This document shows, piece by piece, positions 25,409-35,067 of a DNA stretch of 64,000 nucleotides. Source of the stretch: Aurantiacibacter spongiae (GTDB lineage Bacteria > Pseudomonadota > Alphaproteobacteria > Sphingomonadales > Sphingomonadaceae); contig NZ_RPFZ01000001.1 of the NCBI RefSeq assembly GCF_003815535.1, positions 1,426,001 through 1,490,000 on the forward strand, in the 5' to 3' direction. Positions within the stretch are counted from its first letter, which is position 1. Every line of letters starts with the position of its first letter. Position numbers and translations under genes: made by a program. The notes beneath the pieces are model-generated. The model worked only from the letters and a program-made list of their open reading frames with translations. It had not been told where the DNA came from and searched no databases.

Positions 25409-26107
25409 ATGAGCGAGACAGTCCGCATTTCCACCCTTTCAGGCGAAGACGGTTTCGACACCTATATCGCAAGGCCCGCTGACGAGCCGCGCGCCGCGAT
25501 CGTCGTCATTCAGGAAATCTTCGGCGTGAACGCCGGCATCCGGCGCAAATGCGACAGGCTCGCCGAACACGGCTACGTAGCGCTCGCTCCCGACCTCTAC
25601 TGGCGGCTCGGGCGCGGCATCGAGCTCGATCCGGATATCGAACCGGAATTCAACAAGGCGCTGGACCTGATGGGCAAGTTCAACCAGGACGCCGGCGTGC
25701 GCGATATCGAGGCGACCATCAAGTTCGCCCGCGACCTGAGCAAGACCGGCAAGGTCGGCGCGGTGGGCTACTGCCTTGGCGGGCGACTGGCCTACATGAC
25801 GGCCGCGCGCACCGATTCCGATGCGACGGTGGGATATTACGCGGTCGGGGTGGATGAACTTCTGCGCGAGAAGCATGCCATCGCGGAACCGCTGATGCTC
25901 CATATCCCGACCGAGGATGGCTTCGTCGACAGCGAAACGCAGAAAGCCATGCACGAAGGGCTGGACGATCATCCCAAGGTCACGCTGCATGATTACGAAG
26001 GGCTCGACCACGGCTTCGCCACCGAATTCGGCAAACGCCGGAACGAGGAAGCCGCGCAGCTCGCGGACAAGCGAACGATGGAGTTCTTCGAGAAGCACCT
26101 GGGATGA
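25409..26107 (+). CDS. dienelactone hydrolase family protein
   Basis: A 232-residue alpha/beta hydrolase. The nucleophile is the cysteine of VGYCLGGRLA (about residue 121), the acid lies in a later DGFVD segment and the histidine in LDHGFA (about 200). The cysteine nucleophile and the RPADEPRAAIVVIQEIFGVN start are typical of dienelactone hydrolases. The physiological substrate is unknown. It overlaps the next gene by ATGA, and GGAGAG lies before ATG 25409. Confidence 0.9.
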   Translation: MSETVRISTLSGEDGFDTYIARPADEPRAAIVVIQEIFGVNAGIRRKCDRLAEHGYVALAPDLYWRLGRGIELDPDIEPEFNKALDLMGKFNQDAGVRDIEATIKFARDLSKTGKVGAVGYCLGGRLAYMTAARTDSDATVGYYAVGVDELLREKHAIAEPLMLHIPTEDGFVDSETQKAMHEGLDDHPKVTLHDYEGLDHGFATEFGKRRNEEAAQLADKRTMEFFEKHLG

Positions 26108-26508
26108 CGGACAGCGGTGCCCAGCGCGATACGCTCAGCCTGCTTCATGCCGTCATCGGCGGAAAGGAACCGCCCGGCGCCCTCGCCGAACGGATCGCGG
26201 ATGATGCGGTCTTCCACTCGCCCGTGATGCACACGCCCCAGGAGGGGCGCGACCTGGTCATGCAGTATCTCGGTGCGGCGTTGCAGCTCTTCTCGGCCTA
26301 CGACTTTTGCTACGTTCGCGAGATCGTCGACGGGCGGGAGGCGATGCTGGAATTCACGCTGACGATCGAGGGTACCTTCGTCAACGGGATCGACGTCATC
26401 AGCTTCGACGAGGCCGGAAATATCAATGACTTCAAGGTCTTCCTGCGACCGCTCCAGGGCATGCAGAAGGTTCGCGAGAAGATGATGGCTCAGATGGCCA
26501 GGGGCTGA
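26104..26508 (+). CDS. NTF2-like / SnoaL fold protein
   Basis: A 134-residue cone-shaped NTF2-like protein: LAERIADDAVFHSPVM at the front, then YDFCYVREIVDGREAMLEFTLTIEG and GIDVISFDEAGNINDFKVFLRPL. These beta-strand patterns mark the family, which includes isomerases and lipid-handling proteins. It overlaps the hydrolase stop by 4 bases, so the two probably act together; no specific function is supported. Confidence 0.8.
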   Translation: MTDSGAQRDTLSLLHAVIGGKEPPGALAERIADDAVFHSPVMHTPQEGRDLVMQYLGAALQLFSAYDFCYVREIVDGREAMLEFTLTIEGTFVNGIDVISFDEAGNINDFKVFLRPLQGMQKVREKMMAQMARG

Positions 26509-26511
26509 CGT

Positions 26512-26542
26512 GGCGGCAGGCCGGATCGGCTGGCCCGCCGCC
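26512..26542. terminator. possible bidirectional terminator between NTF2-like gene and rho
   Basis: GGCGG and CCGCC form outer arms around inner GGCC segments in the gap between two convergent genes. There is no T-tract, so confidence is low. Confidence 0.35.
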
Positions 26543-26552
26543 CGCCTGCGCC

Positions 26553-27809
26553 TTACTGGTTCATCGTCGCGAAGAAATCCTCGTTGGTCTTGGAATCCTT
26601 CATCTTGTCGAGCAGGAATTCCATGGAATCGACCGTGCCCATCTGCATGAGGATGCGCCGGAGCACCCACATCTTCGAGAGCTGCTCCTTTTCCACCAGC
26701 AGTTCTTCCTTGCGCGTGCCGGACTTGCCGACATCGAGCGCGGGGAAGATGCGCTTGTCGGCGACCTTGCGATCGAGCACGATCTCGGAGTTGCCCGTGC
26801 CCTTGAACTCCTCGAAGATCACCTCGTCCATGCGGCTGCCGGTGTCGATCAGCGCGGTGGCGATGATCGAGAGCGAGCCGCCTTCCTCGATATTGCGCGC
26901 CGCGCCGAAGAAGCGCTTGGGCCGCTGCAGCGCATTGGCGTCGACGCCGCCCGTCAGCACCTTGCCCGAGGACGGCACGACGGTGTTGTAGGCGCGGCCG
27001 AGGCGCGTGATCGAATCGAGCAGGATGACCACGTCCTTCTTGTGCTCGACCAGTCGCTTGGCCTTCTCGATCACCATTTCGGCGACCTGCACGTGCCGGC
27101 TGGCGGGTTCGTCGAAAGTGGAGGAGATCACCTCGCCGTTCACCGAACGCTGCATGTCGGTGACTTCCTCGGGCCGCTCGTCGACCAGAAGCACCAGCAG
27201 GAATACTTCCGGATGGTTGTCGGTGATGGCCTTGGCGATGTTCTGCAGCAGCACCGTCTTGCCGGTCCGCGGCGGCGCGACGATCAGCGCGCGCTGCCCC
27301 TTGCCCTGCGGGCTGATGAGATCGATGACCCGCGCGGACTTGTCGCGCACGGTCGGATCCTTGGTGTCGAGCAGCAGACGCTCGTCCGGATAGAGCGGCG
27401 TCAGATTGTCGAAATTGGTGCGGTGGCGGACCGCGTCGGGATCTTCGTAATTGACCTGCTTGAGCTTGGTCAGCGCGAAATAGCGCTCGCCGTCGCGCGG
27501 GGCGCGGATCTCGCCTTCCACGGTGTCGCCGGTGCGCAGGCCCCACTTCCTCACCTGATTGGGGGAGACATAGATATCGTCCGGGCCGGCCAGATAATTC
27601 GCCTCGGGCGAACGCAGGAAGCCGAAGCCGTCCGACAGGACCTCGATCGTGCCGATGCCGAGGATTTCCTCACCGTCATCCGCCACCTCCTTGAGGATGG
27701 CGAACATCAGATCCTGCCGGCGCATGGTCGATGCGCCTTCGACGCCCAGTTCCTCGGCCATGGAGACGAGCTCTGCCGGCGCGCGCTTTTTCAGTTCTTT
27801 GAGATGCAT
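26553..27809 (-). CDS. rho: transcription termination factor Rho
   Basis: A 418-residue hexameric RNA translocase. N-terminal Rho-N domain ([20 protein letters not shown]), cold-shock-like RNA-binding domain ([21 protein letters not shown]), Walker [16 protein letters not shown] (about residue 175), the Q-loop and R-loop region near [10 protein letters not shown] and [17 protein letters not shown]. Length is typical for alphaproteobacteria. The gene is followed by convergent NTF2-like DNA. Confidence 0.97.
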   Translation of the reverse strand: MHLKELKKRAPAELVSMAEELGVEGASTMRRQDLMFAILKEVADDGEEILGIGTIEVLSDGFGFLRSPEANYLAGPDDIYVSPNQVRKWGLRTGDTVEGEIRAPRDGERYFALTKLKQVNYEDPDAVRHRTNFDNLTPLYPDERLLLDTKDPTVRDKSARVIDLISPQGKGQRALIVAPPRTGKTVLLQNIAKAITDNHPEVFLLVLLVDERPEEVTDMQRSVNGEVISSTFDEPASRHVQVAEMVIEKAKRLVEHKKDVVILLDSITRLGRAYNTVVPSSGKVLTGGVDANALQRPKRFFGAARNIEEGGSLSIIATALIDTGSRMDEVIFEEFKGTGNSEIVLDRKVADKRIFPALDVGKSGTRKEELLVEKEQLSKMWVLRRILMQMGTVDSMEFLLDKMKDSKTNEDFFATMNQ

Positions 27810-27985
27810 GGTGTTGAAGTTCCGATTATCTTGAAATGCCGGCGGGTCGTATGGGCTTGGGGAAAGCGAACCCGGCCACCACGTGAAAGCGATGGCCCTG
27901 AAGGCCGGTAGGTACGTTACGAATATGGCGAAGTGCCGGCGCGGTCAATCGCGCTTGGGGGCCGACGGCAGGAATCGCCGCCGGT

Positions 27986-28429
27986 TCAGAACGGCTTGAC
28001 GATCACCAGAATGACGATGATCGCGATGGCGATGCCCGGCACCTCGTTCAGCAGGCGCAGCGTCCTGCCGGCCAGCGGCCGCTCTCCGCGCGCCAGCTTC
28101 TTCGCGTAGGCGGACAGGTAGCCGTGATAGCCCGACAGGATCAGCACGAACAGCAGCTTGACGTGAAGCCAGGTCTGGTCCCAGGCCCCGATGGCGATGG
28201 CAAGGGCGATACCCAGCACCCAGACCACGATGATGGCGGGCAGCAGGATGATCTTCAGCAGCTTGCGCTCGCGCTCGACATAGGCCGCCGCCTCCGCCGA
28301 TCCCTCGGGCGCTTCCTGATGATAGACGAACAGCCGCGGCAGCATGAACAGGCCCGCCATCCAGAAGATCACGAAGATGATGTGACCAGCCTTCAGCCAC
28401 AGGTAGATCGAGAGAAGAAAGTCCTGCAT
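27986..28429 (-). CDS. hemJ: protoporphyrinogen IX oxidase HemJ
   Basis: A 147-residue integral membrane protein with four hydrophobic segments. The conserved histidine and lysine surroundings KAGHIIFVIFWMAGLF, LFVYHQEA and TWLHVKLLFV match HemJ, the heme-binding enzyme that oxidises protoporphyrinogen IX to protoporphyrin IX in many alphaproteobacteria. It lies immediately after hemE on the same strand, 57 bases downstream. CopD-family annotation is the main alternative. Confidence 0.9.
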   Translation of the reverse strand: MQDFLLSIYLWLKAGHIIFVIFWMAGLFMLPRLFVYHQEAPEGSAEAAAYVERERKLLKIILLPAIIVVWVLGIALAIAIGAWDQTWLHVKLLFVLILSGYHGYLSAYAKKLARGERPLAGRTLRLLNEVPGIAIAIIVILVIVKPF

Positions 28430-28486
28430 CGGGCCGCTATCTAGGCATCCGGCACGCGCTCGTCACGAACATTTGCGCATCGAGCG

Positions 28487-29530
28487 CTATCGGCCGCGCA
28501 GGATGGCGAGCAGTCGCTCGACATGGGCGATCGGCGTTTCCTTGTCGATTCCGTGGCCGAGGTTGAAGATATGCGGCCGGTCGGCAAAATCGCTCAGGAT
28601 GCCGCGTACGGCCCCTTCCAGCTCCGGTCCGCCCGCCAGTAGCAGCATGGGGTCGAGATTGCCCTGTACGGGCATCTCCGGCGCAATCTGGCGGTGTATC
28701 CAGGATGCCTGCGTCGTCTCGTCGATGCAGAGGGCGTCCACACCGGTCTCGCGGGCATAGGCGGGCAGCTTTGCCCCCGCCCCCTTGGGAAAGCCCATAA
28801 CCGGCACGCCGGGCCGCCGTTCGTGCAGCGCCGCCGCGATTCGCGCATTGGGCGCGATGACCCAGCGTTCGAACTGGGCGGGCGAAAGCGATCCGGCCCA
28901 GCTGTCGAACAGCTGCACCGCTTCGGCGCCTGCGTCGATCTGGCCGACGAGATACTGGACGGTCGCCTGCTCGATCGCCTCGATCAACGAGGCGAAGGCT
29001 TCCGGATCGCGCCAGGCGAGGCTGCGCGCCGCGCCCTGGTCCTTCGAACCGCGCCCCGCCACCATGTAGGTCGCGACCGTCCAGGGGGAGCCGGCGAAAC
29101 CGAGCATGGTCGTCTCCTCGCCCAGCTGCGCCCTGGTCAGCTCGACGGTACGGTAGACAGGGTCGAAATGCTGGAAGGCCCGTTCAAGCCCCTGCCAGGC
29201 CCCGTCGACCAGCTCGGTCGCGAGCGGCGGCGCGAGTCTTGGCCCCTCGCCCGCCTCGAACCACAGATCCTGGCCCAGCGCGTGCGGAACGATCAGGATG
29301 TCGGAAAACAGGATCGCCCCGTCGAAGCCGAAGCGCCGGATCGGTTGCAGCGTCACTTCCGCCGCGGCCTCGCTATCGTAGACCAGTTCCAGAAACCCGC
29401 CCTTCTCGGCGCGCAATTCGCGGTATTCGGGCAGATAACGGCCGGCCTGCCGCATCAGCCAGACGGGTCGGCGCCGGGCCTTCAGGGCATCGGGCTTGCG
29501 GTTCAGCGTGTCGAGCAGGAGACCGGGCAT
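28487..29530 (-). CDS. hemE: uroporphyrinogen decarboxylase
   Basis: A 347-residue enzyme that removes four carboxylates from uroporphyrinogen III to give coproporphyrinogen III. The diagnostic RPVWLMRQAGRYLPEYRE is near residue 20; FSDILIVPHALGQ and GFAGSPWTVATYM follow, and LFDSWAG, GFPKGAGA, GNLDP later. ATG 29530 is preferred: a GGA sits 8 bases upstream, while TTG 29542 in frame has none. hemE lies at the origin-proximal edge, as in Caulobacter and Rickettsia. Confidence 0.96.
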   Translation of the reverse strand: MPGLLLDTLNRKPDALKARRRPVWLMRQAGRYLPEYRELRAEKGGFLELVYDSEAAAEVTLQPIRRFGFDGAILFSDILIVPHALGQDLWFEAGEGPRLAPPLATELVDGAWQGLERAFQHFDPVYRTVELTRAQLGEETTMLGFAGSPWTVATYMVAGRGSKDQGAARSLAWRDPEAFASLIEAIEQATVQYLVGQIDAGAEAVQLFDSWAGSLSPAQFERWVIAPNARIAAALHERRPGVPVMGFPKGAGAKLPAYARETGVDALCIDETTQASWIHRQIAPEMPVQGNLDPMLLLAGGPELEGAVRGILSDFADRPHIFNLGHGIDKETPIAHVERLLAILRGR

Positions 29531-29828
29531 CGAGGAGTCCAATCAATAATATCTAGATATTTATATAGGATTCAGGACTCTGTTGGTCCTGTGGATAGCG
29601 GGGATAGCGCGCCCCTGCCCGATTTCTCCCGATGTGAACAGGCCGAAGCGCGTTGCGACTCCCGTCACCGCCCTGTCAAACGGAGTCTGTCCCCGCAATC
29701 CCCAGCCTGTGCGTATCGCTGCCGACATGTCCGCAAACGACGGGACGGGATGGCCGGTAGCGGGGAGCGAATTCACTCGACCGCTTGTCCATAGGTCTTT
29801 CCCGTGGTTTATGCCGAAGCCTGTCCAC
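29531..29828. other. candidate chromosomal replication origin (oriC)
   Basis: This 298-base non-coding region lies between hemE and ppsR, the position of oriC in Caulobacter and Rickettsia. It has an AT-rich end at 29541-29573 with a 14-base palindrome AATATCTAGATATT (29548-29561), a DnaA-box-like TGTGGATAG at 29590-29598 (one mismatch to the reverse of TTATCCACA), and weaker 9-mers TTGTCCATA (29785-29793) and CTGTCCACA (29821-29829). Most nearby genes on the left are minus and on the right plus. No TTAA-N7-TTAA CtrA site was seen. Origin status is inference. Confidence 0.55.
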
Positions 29829-30674
29829 ATGGCCCGCCTGCACCTCCATCTCCTGTCGGATTCCACCGGCGAAACGCTCGAAATGATCGCGAAAGCGGCG
29901 CTGGCGCAGTTCGATCACTCGGAGGTCAACCGCCATTTCTGGCCGATGGTCCGTTCGCGCCAGCATCTCGATCGTATCTTCGACGAGTTCAAGGCCAATC
30001 CCGGCCTCGTGCTCTACACGCTGGTGAACGAGGAAATCCGCGATCGGCTGGAAGAACGCTGCCGGTCGCTGGGCCTGCCGCACGTCGCCGCGCTCGACGC
30101 CGTGACCGCGGCGCTGGAGGAACGCCTGGAGCAGGAGGCGAAGGGCCGGCCCGGTCGCCAGCACGCCCTCGACGATGCCTATTTCGCGCGCGTCGACGCG
30201 ATCCAGTTCACCATTGCCCACGACGACGGTATCGGCTGGGAGAACTGGGAGGAGGCCGACATCGTGCTCGCCGGCGTCTCGCGCACCAGCAAGACACCCA
30301 CCAGCATCTACCTCGCCAATCGCGGATACAAGGTGGCGAACATTCCGCTGGTTGTCGAAAGCCCCCCTCCACCGTCGCTGTTCGAATTGCGTCATCCGAT
30401 GGTCGTCGGGCTCACCACCGCGCCCGACCGACTGATCCAGATCCGCCGCAACCGGCTGCTGTCGCTGAACGAAAAGACCGAAACCGACTACGTCGATCAG
30501 GAACGGGTGAAGACCGAAATCGCCTTCGCGCGGCGGATGTTCGCCGATAACGGGTGGCCGGTGATCGACGTCACCCGCCGCTCGATCGAGGAAAGCGCCG
30601 CCGCCGTGATCAAGCTCTATCAGGAACGCGAGGCGCGGGCCGTGCCGCCGCGCGTCGGGACTAAGCCGATATGA
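29829..30674 (+). CDS. ppsR: pyruvate, phosphate dikinase/PEP synthase regulatory kinase-phosphorylase (DUF299)
   Basis: A 281-residue bifunctional enzyme that phosphorylates with ADP and dephosphorylates a PEP synthase or PPDK. It begins RLHLHLLSDSTGETL, with the P-loop-like AGVSRTSKTPTSIYLANRGYKVANIP at about residue 150. ATG 29829 gives the family's usual N terminus; ATG 29811 is six codons upstream. It is the gene adjacent to the candidate origin in many alphaproteobacteria. The maf gene follows after 10 bases. Confidence 0.9.
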   Translation: MARLHLHLLSDSTGETLEMIAKAALAQFDHSEVNRHFWPMVRSRQHLDRIFDEFKANPGLVLYTLVNEEIRDRLEERCRSLGLPHVAALDAVTAALEERLEQEAKGRPGRQHALDDAYFARVDAIQFTIAHDDGIGWENWEEADIVLAGVSRTSKTPTSIYLANRGYKVANIPLVVESPPPPSLFELRHPMVVGLTTAPDRLIQIRRNRLLSLNEKTETDYVDQERVKTEIAFARRMFADNGWPVIDVTRRSIEESAAAVIKLYQEREARAVPPRVGTKPI

Positions 30675-30684
30675 GGGATGGGCC

Positions 30685-31275
30685 ATGCTGAGCGAACGGA
30701 TCGTTCTCGCCTCGAGATCGGCTTCACGCCAGGCGATGCTGCGCCAGGCCGGCGTGGATTTCGAGGGCTTGCCCGCCGATGTGGACGAGCGGGCGCTGGA
30801 GGCCGACATGCACGGCGCTCGCCCCGATCAGGTCGCGCTGGCCCTGGCCGAGGCGAAGGCGTTGGGCGTCCCTGCCCCCGGCCGGCTCGTGCTCGGCAGC
30901 GATTCGCTGGTCGTGCTGGGCGACCGGCGGTTCGACAAACCCGCCAGCAGGCAGGAAGCGAGCGAGCACCTGCGCGAGTTTTCGGGGCGGGTCATGCAGC
31001 TCCACTCCGCCGCCGCCATCGCCCGCGACGGCGTGATCGAATGGCGCCACGGTACGCTGGCCACCCTGACGGTGCGCGACTTGTCGGATGATTTCATCGC
31101 GTCCTATCTCGACGCGGAATGGCCCGCGGTTGGCGAATGCGTCGGGGTGTTCCGGCTGGAAGGGCCAGGCGTGCAGCTGTTCGAGCGGATCGAAGGCGAT
31201 CAGTTCACCGTTCTGGGCATGCCGCTCCTCGACGTGCTGGGCGCACTGCGCGATCTGGACGCCCTTCCCTCGTGA
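30685..31275 (+). CDS. Maf family nucleotide pyrophosphatase
   Basis: A 196-residue protein starting LASRSASRQAMLRQAG, with the Maf SRS motif, and LGSDSLVVLG supplying the catalytic acidic residue plus F-x-K-P-x-S (RRFDKPASRQEA). It hydrolyses dTTP/UTP or non-canonical nucleotides to monophosphates. GAGGGA precedes ATG 30685. Lies between ppsR and aroE in a plus-strand run with short gaps, so co-transcription is likely. Confidence 0.92.
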   Translation: MLSERIVLASRSASRQAMLRQAGVDFEGLPADVDERALEADMHGARPDQVALALAEAKALGVPAPGRLVLGSDSLVVLGDRRFDKPASRQEASEHLREFSGRVMQLHSAAAIARDGVIEWRHGTLATLTVRDLSDDFIASYLDAEWPAVGECVGVFRLEGPGVQLFERIEGDQFTVLGMPLLDVLGALRDLDALPS

Positions 31276-31285
31276 GGCGCACGGC

Positions 31286-32149
31286 ATGAGCGCTGCGATG
31301 CGGGCCGAGGTCATCGGCGATCCCATCGCCCAGTCCAAGTCGCCCCTCATCCACAATTTCTGGATCGAACGGCTCGGCCTCGATGCGCGCTACGAACGCG
31401 CGCTGGTGACAAAAGCCGAACTTCCCGACTATCTCGCCCGCCGACGCGTCGATCCCGACTGGCGCGGATGCAACGTCACCATGCCGCTGAAGCAGGCGAT
31501 CCTGCCGCTCCTGGAACGGCTGGAGATCGGCGCGGAAATGATCGGCGCGGTGAACACCGTCACCCGCCGGCACAACGGCGCGCTCATCGGCAGCAATACC
31601 GACGTCGCCGGTTTTCTGGAGCCGTTGCGGCAGGAACTGGCGAAGACGCACTATTTCCGCATGGCCCGCGTCATCGGTACCGGCGGCGCGGCGCGAGCGG
31701 TGGTCGCGGGACTGGCGGAGGCCGGATTCACCGTCGTTCTCGCCGGCCGCGATACGGGCAAGGCGCGCGCGATCCTGGACGAAATCGATCCGGAAGGGGA
31801 ACATCACGTCGCACCGCTGGCCCATTTCGCGCAGGCCACCGACTTCCCCTTCGATTCGCGCGAGGGGTGCTGCGACCTCTTCGTCAACGCCAGTCCGCTG
31901 GGAATGGCGGGGTACCCCCCACTCCGCTTCCACCTCAGCCACGCACCGCCCGGCAGCATCTTCTACGACATCGTCACCGCGCCGGTCGAGACGCCCTTCC
32001 TCGCCCGGGCGCGCGCGGGCGGAGCGCAGACGGTGGACGGGCTCGCCATGCTGATCGGCCAGGCCGCGGCGGCGTTCGAAAGGTTTTTTGGCGTCGCGCC
32101 GCCGCGCGAGGACGGCGACGCCGAGTTGCGCGCGCTGCTGACGCGGTGA
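31286..32149 (+). CDS. aroE: shikimate dehydrogenase
   Basis: A 287-residue NADP-dependent enzyme that reduces 3-dehydroshikimate to shikimate in aromatic amino-acid synthesis. Substrate-binding [13 protein letters not shown] is at residues 14-26, then NVTMPLKQ with the catalytic lysine, GSNTDVAGF, the nucleotide loop [13 protein letters not shown] and NASPLGM. It overlaps coaE by a GTGA. ATG 31286 is 10 bases past the maf stop. Confidence 0.94.
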   Translation: MSAAMRAEVIGDPIAQSKSPLIHNFWIERLGLDARYERALVTKAELPDYLARRRVDPDWRGCNVTMPLKQAILPLLERLEIGAEMIGAVNTVTRRHNGALIGSNTDVAGFLEPLRQELAKTHYFRMARVIGTGGAARAVVAGLAEAGFTVVLAGRDTGKARAILDEIDPEGEHHVAPLAHFAQATDFPFDSREGCCDLFVNASPLGMAGYPPLRFHLSHAPPGSIFYDIVTAPVETPFLARARAGGAQTVDGLAMLIGQAAAAFERFFGVAPPREDGDAELRALLTR

Positions 32150-32748
32150 CGCGCCCGCTCATCCTCGGGCTCACCGGGTCGATCGGCATGGGCAAGAGCA
32201 CGGTCGCACGCATGTTCGCCGATCTCGGGGTGCCGGTCTTCGATGCCGATGCCGAGGTGCGGAAAATGCAGGGTCCGGACGGCGCCCTCGTCCCCGCGAT
32301 CGAGGCGGCCTTTCCCGGCAGCACCGGCCCCGGGGGCGTTCGGCGAGAGGCGCTCGGCGCCCTGGTCTTCGCGGATCGCGATGCCCTTGCCCGGCTGGAA
32401 GACATCGTCCATCCCGCCGTGGCGAATGCGCGCATGGATTTCCTCGCCCGGCACGCGGATGCCCCGCTCGTGGTGTTCGACATTCCCCTCCTGTTCGAAA
32501 AGGGGGGTGCGGAGCGGGTCGATGCCGTGGCGGTCGTATCCGCTCCCTTCGAGGTGCAGCGCGACCGGGTTCTCGCCCGGCCCGGCATGACCGGGACGAA
32601 GTTCGCGGACATCCTCGCCTTGCAGGTGCCCGATGCCGACAAGCGCGCGCGGGCCGACCACGTGATCGACACCGGCACCACGCTCGACCGGACGCGGGCG
32701 CAGGTCCGCGCTCTGGTGGACAAGCTGGCGGACGGCTTGCGCGCATGA
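32146..32748 (+). CDS. coaE: dephospho-CoA kinase
   Basis: A 200-residue P-loop kinase that phosphorylates the 3'-OH of dephospho-CoA in the last step of coenzyme A synthesis. Walker A is [14 protein letters not shown] (residues 8-21), followed by DADAEV and [13 protein letters not shown]. The GTG start overlaps the aroE stop as GTGA. dnaQ follows after 26 bases. Confidence 0.94.
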   Translation: MTRPLILGLTGSIGMGKSTVARMFADLGVPVFDADAEVRKMQGPDGALVPAIEAAFPGSTGPGGVRREALGALVFADRDALARLEDIVHPAVANARMDFLARHADAPLVVFDIPLLFEKGGAERVDAVAVVSAPFEVQRDRVLARPGMTGTKFADILALQVPDADKRARADHVIDTGTTLDRTRAQVRALVDKLADGLRA

Positions 32749-32774
32749 GGTCTTTTCCGCTTTAGACCGCCCTC

Positions 32775-33461
32775 ATGCGCGAGATCATCTTCGATACCGA
32801 AACGACCGGCCTCGATCCGAAGACCGGCGATCGCATGGTCGAGATCGGCTGCATAGAGATGGTCAACCGGGTGGCGACCGGGCGGACCTTCCATGCCTAT
32901 TTCAATCCCGACCGCGACATGCCGATGGAGGCGGAGAAGGTCCACGGGCTGTCCACGGCCTTTCTCGCCGACAAGCCGTTCTTCCGCGACGGCGTGCGCG
33001 ATCTGCTCGACTTCATCGGCGATTCGCCGCTGGTCGCGCATAACGCGCAGTTCGATTTCGGCTTCCTCAATTTCGAACTCGCCTTCTGCGGGCATCCCGA
33101 GGTCGGGCTGGATCGGATGATCGATACGCTGGTGCTCGCGCGCAAGCGGCATCCGGGCGCCAAGCACTCGCTCGACGCCCTGTGTTCGCGCTACGGTATC
33201 GATCGCAGCCACCGCGTGCTGCACGGGGCGCTGCTCGATGCCGAGTTGCTGGCGCAGGTGTATGTCGAGCTGACCGGCGGGCGGCAGATCGGCCTCGCGC
33301 TCGCGGCAGATACGCCCGGTGCCACCGGGGCCCGCGATACCCGCTTCGTTCCCCGCATCGGGGAGCGGCGCGCGCCCCGCCCGCACGCCGCAACCGCCGA
33401 GGAACTGGCACGGCACGCGGCCTTTATCGGGACGTTCGAGTCTGCGCTCTGGACGTCCTAG
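32775..33461 (+). CDS. dnaQ: DNA polymerase III epsilon subunit, 3'-5' exonuclease
   Basis: A 228-residue proofreading subunit. ExoI is FDTETTGLD (residues 6-14), Exo[15 protein letters not shown] and Exo[12 protein letters not shown], a DEDDh set with the histidine HGALLD. The C-terminal 55 residues bind the alpha subunit. Its place in the aroE-coaE-dnaQ-hpf stretch is common in alphaproteobacteria. Confidence 0.94.
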   Translation: MREIIFDTETTGLDPKTGDRMVEIGCIEMVNRVATGRTFHAYFNPDRDMPMEAEKVHGLSTAFLADKPFFRDGVRDLLDFIGDSPLVAHNAQFDFGFLNFELAFCGHPEVGLDRMIDTLVLARKRHPGAKHSLDALCSRYGIDRSHRVLHGALLDAELLAQVYVELTGGRQIGLALAADTPGATGARDTRFVPRIGERRAPRPHAATAEELARHAAFIGTFESALWTS

Positions 33462-33516
33462 GGTCTAACCTCCACATCGGGGGCAGAACGAACAGCTGAA
33501 CAAGGAGTCACCGCTC

Positions 33517-34086
33517 ATGGACATTCGCGTATCCGGCCATCAGGTCGATACCGGCGCCGCCTTGCAGGAACATGCCTCGGAGCGTCTGGAAACGATCGTC
33601 GACAAGCATTTCAACCGCGCGCTTTCCTCCACGGTGACCTTCGGAAAAGAGCCGTCCAACGGCTTTGCCGCCGATATCGTGCTGCACGTCAATCACGGAC
33701 TGATCCTGAAGAGCCACGGTTCCGCCCACGATGCGCACCAGGCGTTCGAACAGGCGGCGGAGAAGATCGAGAAGCAGCTGCGCCGCTACAAGCGCCGGCT
33801 GAAGGACCGGCACGAGCAAACCGCCGCCGCCGCGAAGGAGGAAGAGGCCGCCTACACCATCTTCGCCGCCGAAGATCAGGACAGTGACGAGGAATCGGCC
33901 AACGATTCGCCGCCGATCATCGCCGAAACCCGCATCGACGTCCCCGATGTGAGCGTATCGGACGCGGTGATGCTGCTCGATCTTCGTCACACCAACGCGC
34001 TGTTCTTCAAGAATGCCGGAACCGGGCGACACAACATGGTCTATCGGCGCGAGGACGGCTCGATCGGCTGGGTCGAACCGTCCTGA
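33517..34086 (+). CDS. hpf: ribosome hibernation promoting factor, long form
   Basis: A 189-residue protein. The N-terminal 95 residues are the ribosome-binding domain (MDIRVSGHQVDTGAALQEHA), a charged linker follows, and the C-terminal dimerisation domain is LRHTNALFFKNAGTGRHNMVYRREDGSIG. Long HPF alone makes 100S dimers of 70S ribosomes in stationary phase. AGGAG lies 11 bases upstream of ATG 33517. A ptsN-type gene follows, as in many alphaproteobacterial rpoN operons. Confidence 0.94.
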   Translation: MDIRVSGHQVDTGAALQEHASERLETIVDKHFNRALSSTVTFGKEPSNGFAADIVLHVNHGLILKSHGSAHDAHQAFEQAAEKIEKQLRRYKRRLKDRHEQTAAAAKEEEAAYTIFAAEDQDSDEESANDSPPIIAETRIDVPDVSVSDAVMLLDLRHTNALFFKNAGTGRHNMVYRREDGSIGWVEPS

Positions 34087-34142
34087 ACGAACCGGGCCGC
34101 CCGCCGCGAACTGACGGCCGGCGGGCCGGAGGGGCATGAGCG

Positions 34143-34604
34143 ATGAACGCCATCTTCACCATGGAACCGGAGGCCGTCGCGATCGCGGGGGCCGAATCGA
34201 AGGAGGACATCCTCAACCGCCTGAGCGATCTGTTCGCCCGCGCCTGGTCACTCGATGCCGGATGCGTGCGCGAACGGTTGCAGGAGCGCGAGGCGCTGGG
34301 CAGCACCGGGTTCGGGCGCGGTGTTGCCATACCGCACGCGCGCCTGCCCGATATCGAGCGTCCGCTCGCTGCGCTGTTGCGCCTGCGTCGACCGGTGGCG
34401 TTCGACGCCGCCGACGGGCTGCCGGTCACTCTCGTTTTCGGTCTCCTGTCGCCCGATAATGCGGGCGCTGCCCATCTTCATGCCCTCGCTGCGATCTCCC
34501 GCCTCGTCCGCAACGAAAGCGTTCACGATGCGCTGATCGACGCCCCGCACGCCGACGCGATCTACGGGCTGCTGACGAATGCGAGGGATCGTGACGCGGC
34601 CTGA
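34143..34604 (+). CDS. ptsN: PTS EIIA-Ntr protein (nitrogen regulatory IIA)
   Basis: A 153-residue EIIA of the fructose/mannitol type. The phosphorylated histidine is in GRGVAIPHARLPD (about residue 60) and PDNAGAAHLHALAAISRLV is the second family signature. It takes phosphate from NPr and regulates transport and nitrogen and potassium balance; no transporter is attached. GGAGGGG lies about 10 bases before ATG 34143. Confidence 0.91.
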   Translation: MNAIFTMEPEAVAIAGAESKEDILNRLSDLFARAWSLDAGCVRERLQEREALGSTGFGRGVAIPHARLPDIERPLAALLRLRRPVAFDAADGLPVTLVFGLLSPDNAGAAHLHALAAISRLVRNESVHDALIDAPHADAIYGLLTNARDRDAA

Positions 34605-35067
34605 TGCGGCGCCGGCGATGGCCGGGGAAGCGGCGCATTTCCGCGCGCTCGAACGCCTTTATGCCGCCGCGCCGGTGAACTTGCGCTTTCCCTCGGCGCT
34701 GGAAATCACCGGAGCGGGCCGGTCCCGGATCACCTTCGCAACGTCGCCGGATTACTTTCACGCCGCCGGCGCGACGCACGGCACGCTCTACTTCAAGATG
34801 CTCGACGACGCGGCCTTCTACGCCGCCAATTCGCTCGTATCGGACCGGTTCCTGCTGACGACGGGGTTCAACCTGCACTTTACCAAGCCGCTGAAGGCCG
34901 GCCGGGTGATCGCGGAGGGGAGCTGGGTCAGCGGCCGTCGCCGGGTGTTCGTGGCAGAGGCCCATCTGCGTGACGAGGAAGGCGACGAGATCGGTCGCGG
35001 CACCGGCACCTTCATGCGCTCGCACATTCCGCTTTCGGGCCTGCCGGGTTATTCGGAAAGCGCGTGA
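34591..35067 (+). CDS. PaaI-type hotdog thioesterase
   Basis: A 158-residue acyl-CoA thioesterase fold. Substrate-loop segment YFHAAGATHGTLYFKMLDDAAFYAANS carries the general acid/base Asp, followed by FNLHFTKPLKAG, matching PaaI proteins. The substrate is unknown. GTG 34591 is used because GAGG lies 6 bases upstream; ATG 34579 and ATG 34618 are alternatives. The gene overlaps ptsN and the next gene by a few bases. Confidence 0.84.
   Translation: MTRPDAAPAMAGEAAHFRALERLYAAAPVNLRFPSALEITGAGRSRITFATSPDYFHAAGATHGTLYFKMLDDAAFYAANSLVSDRFLLTTGFNLHFTKPLKAGRVIAEGSWVSGRRRVFVAEAHLRDEEGDEIGRGTGTFMRSHIPLSGLPGYSESA

Noticed and set aside
29531-29828. CtrA sites (TTAA-N7-TTAA) in the origin candidate
   Set aside because: No such spaced pair was found, so the Caulobacter CtrA-control model is not supported here.
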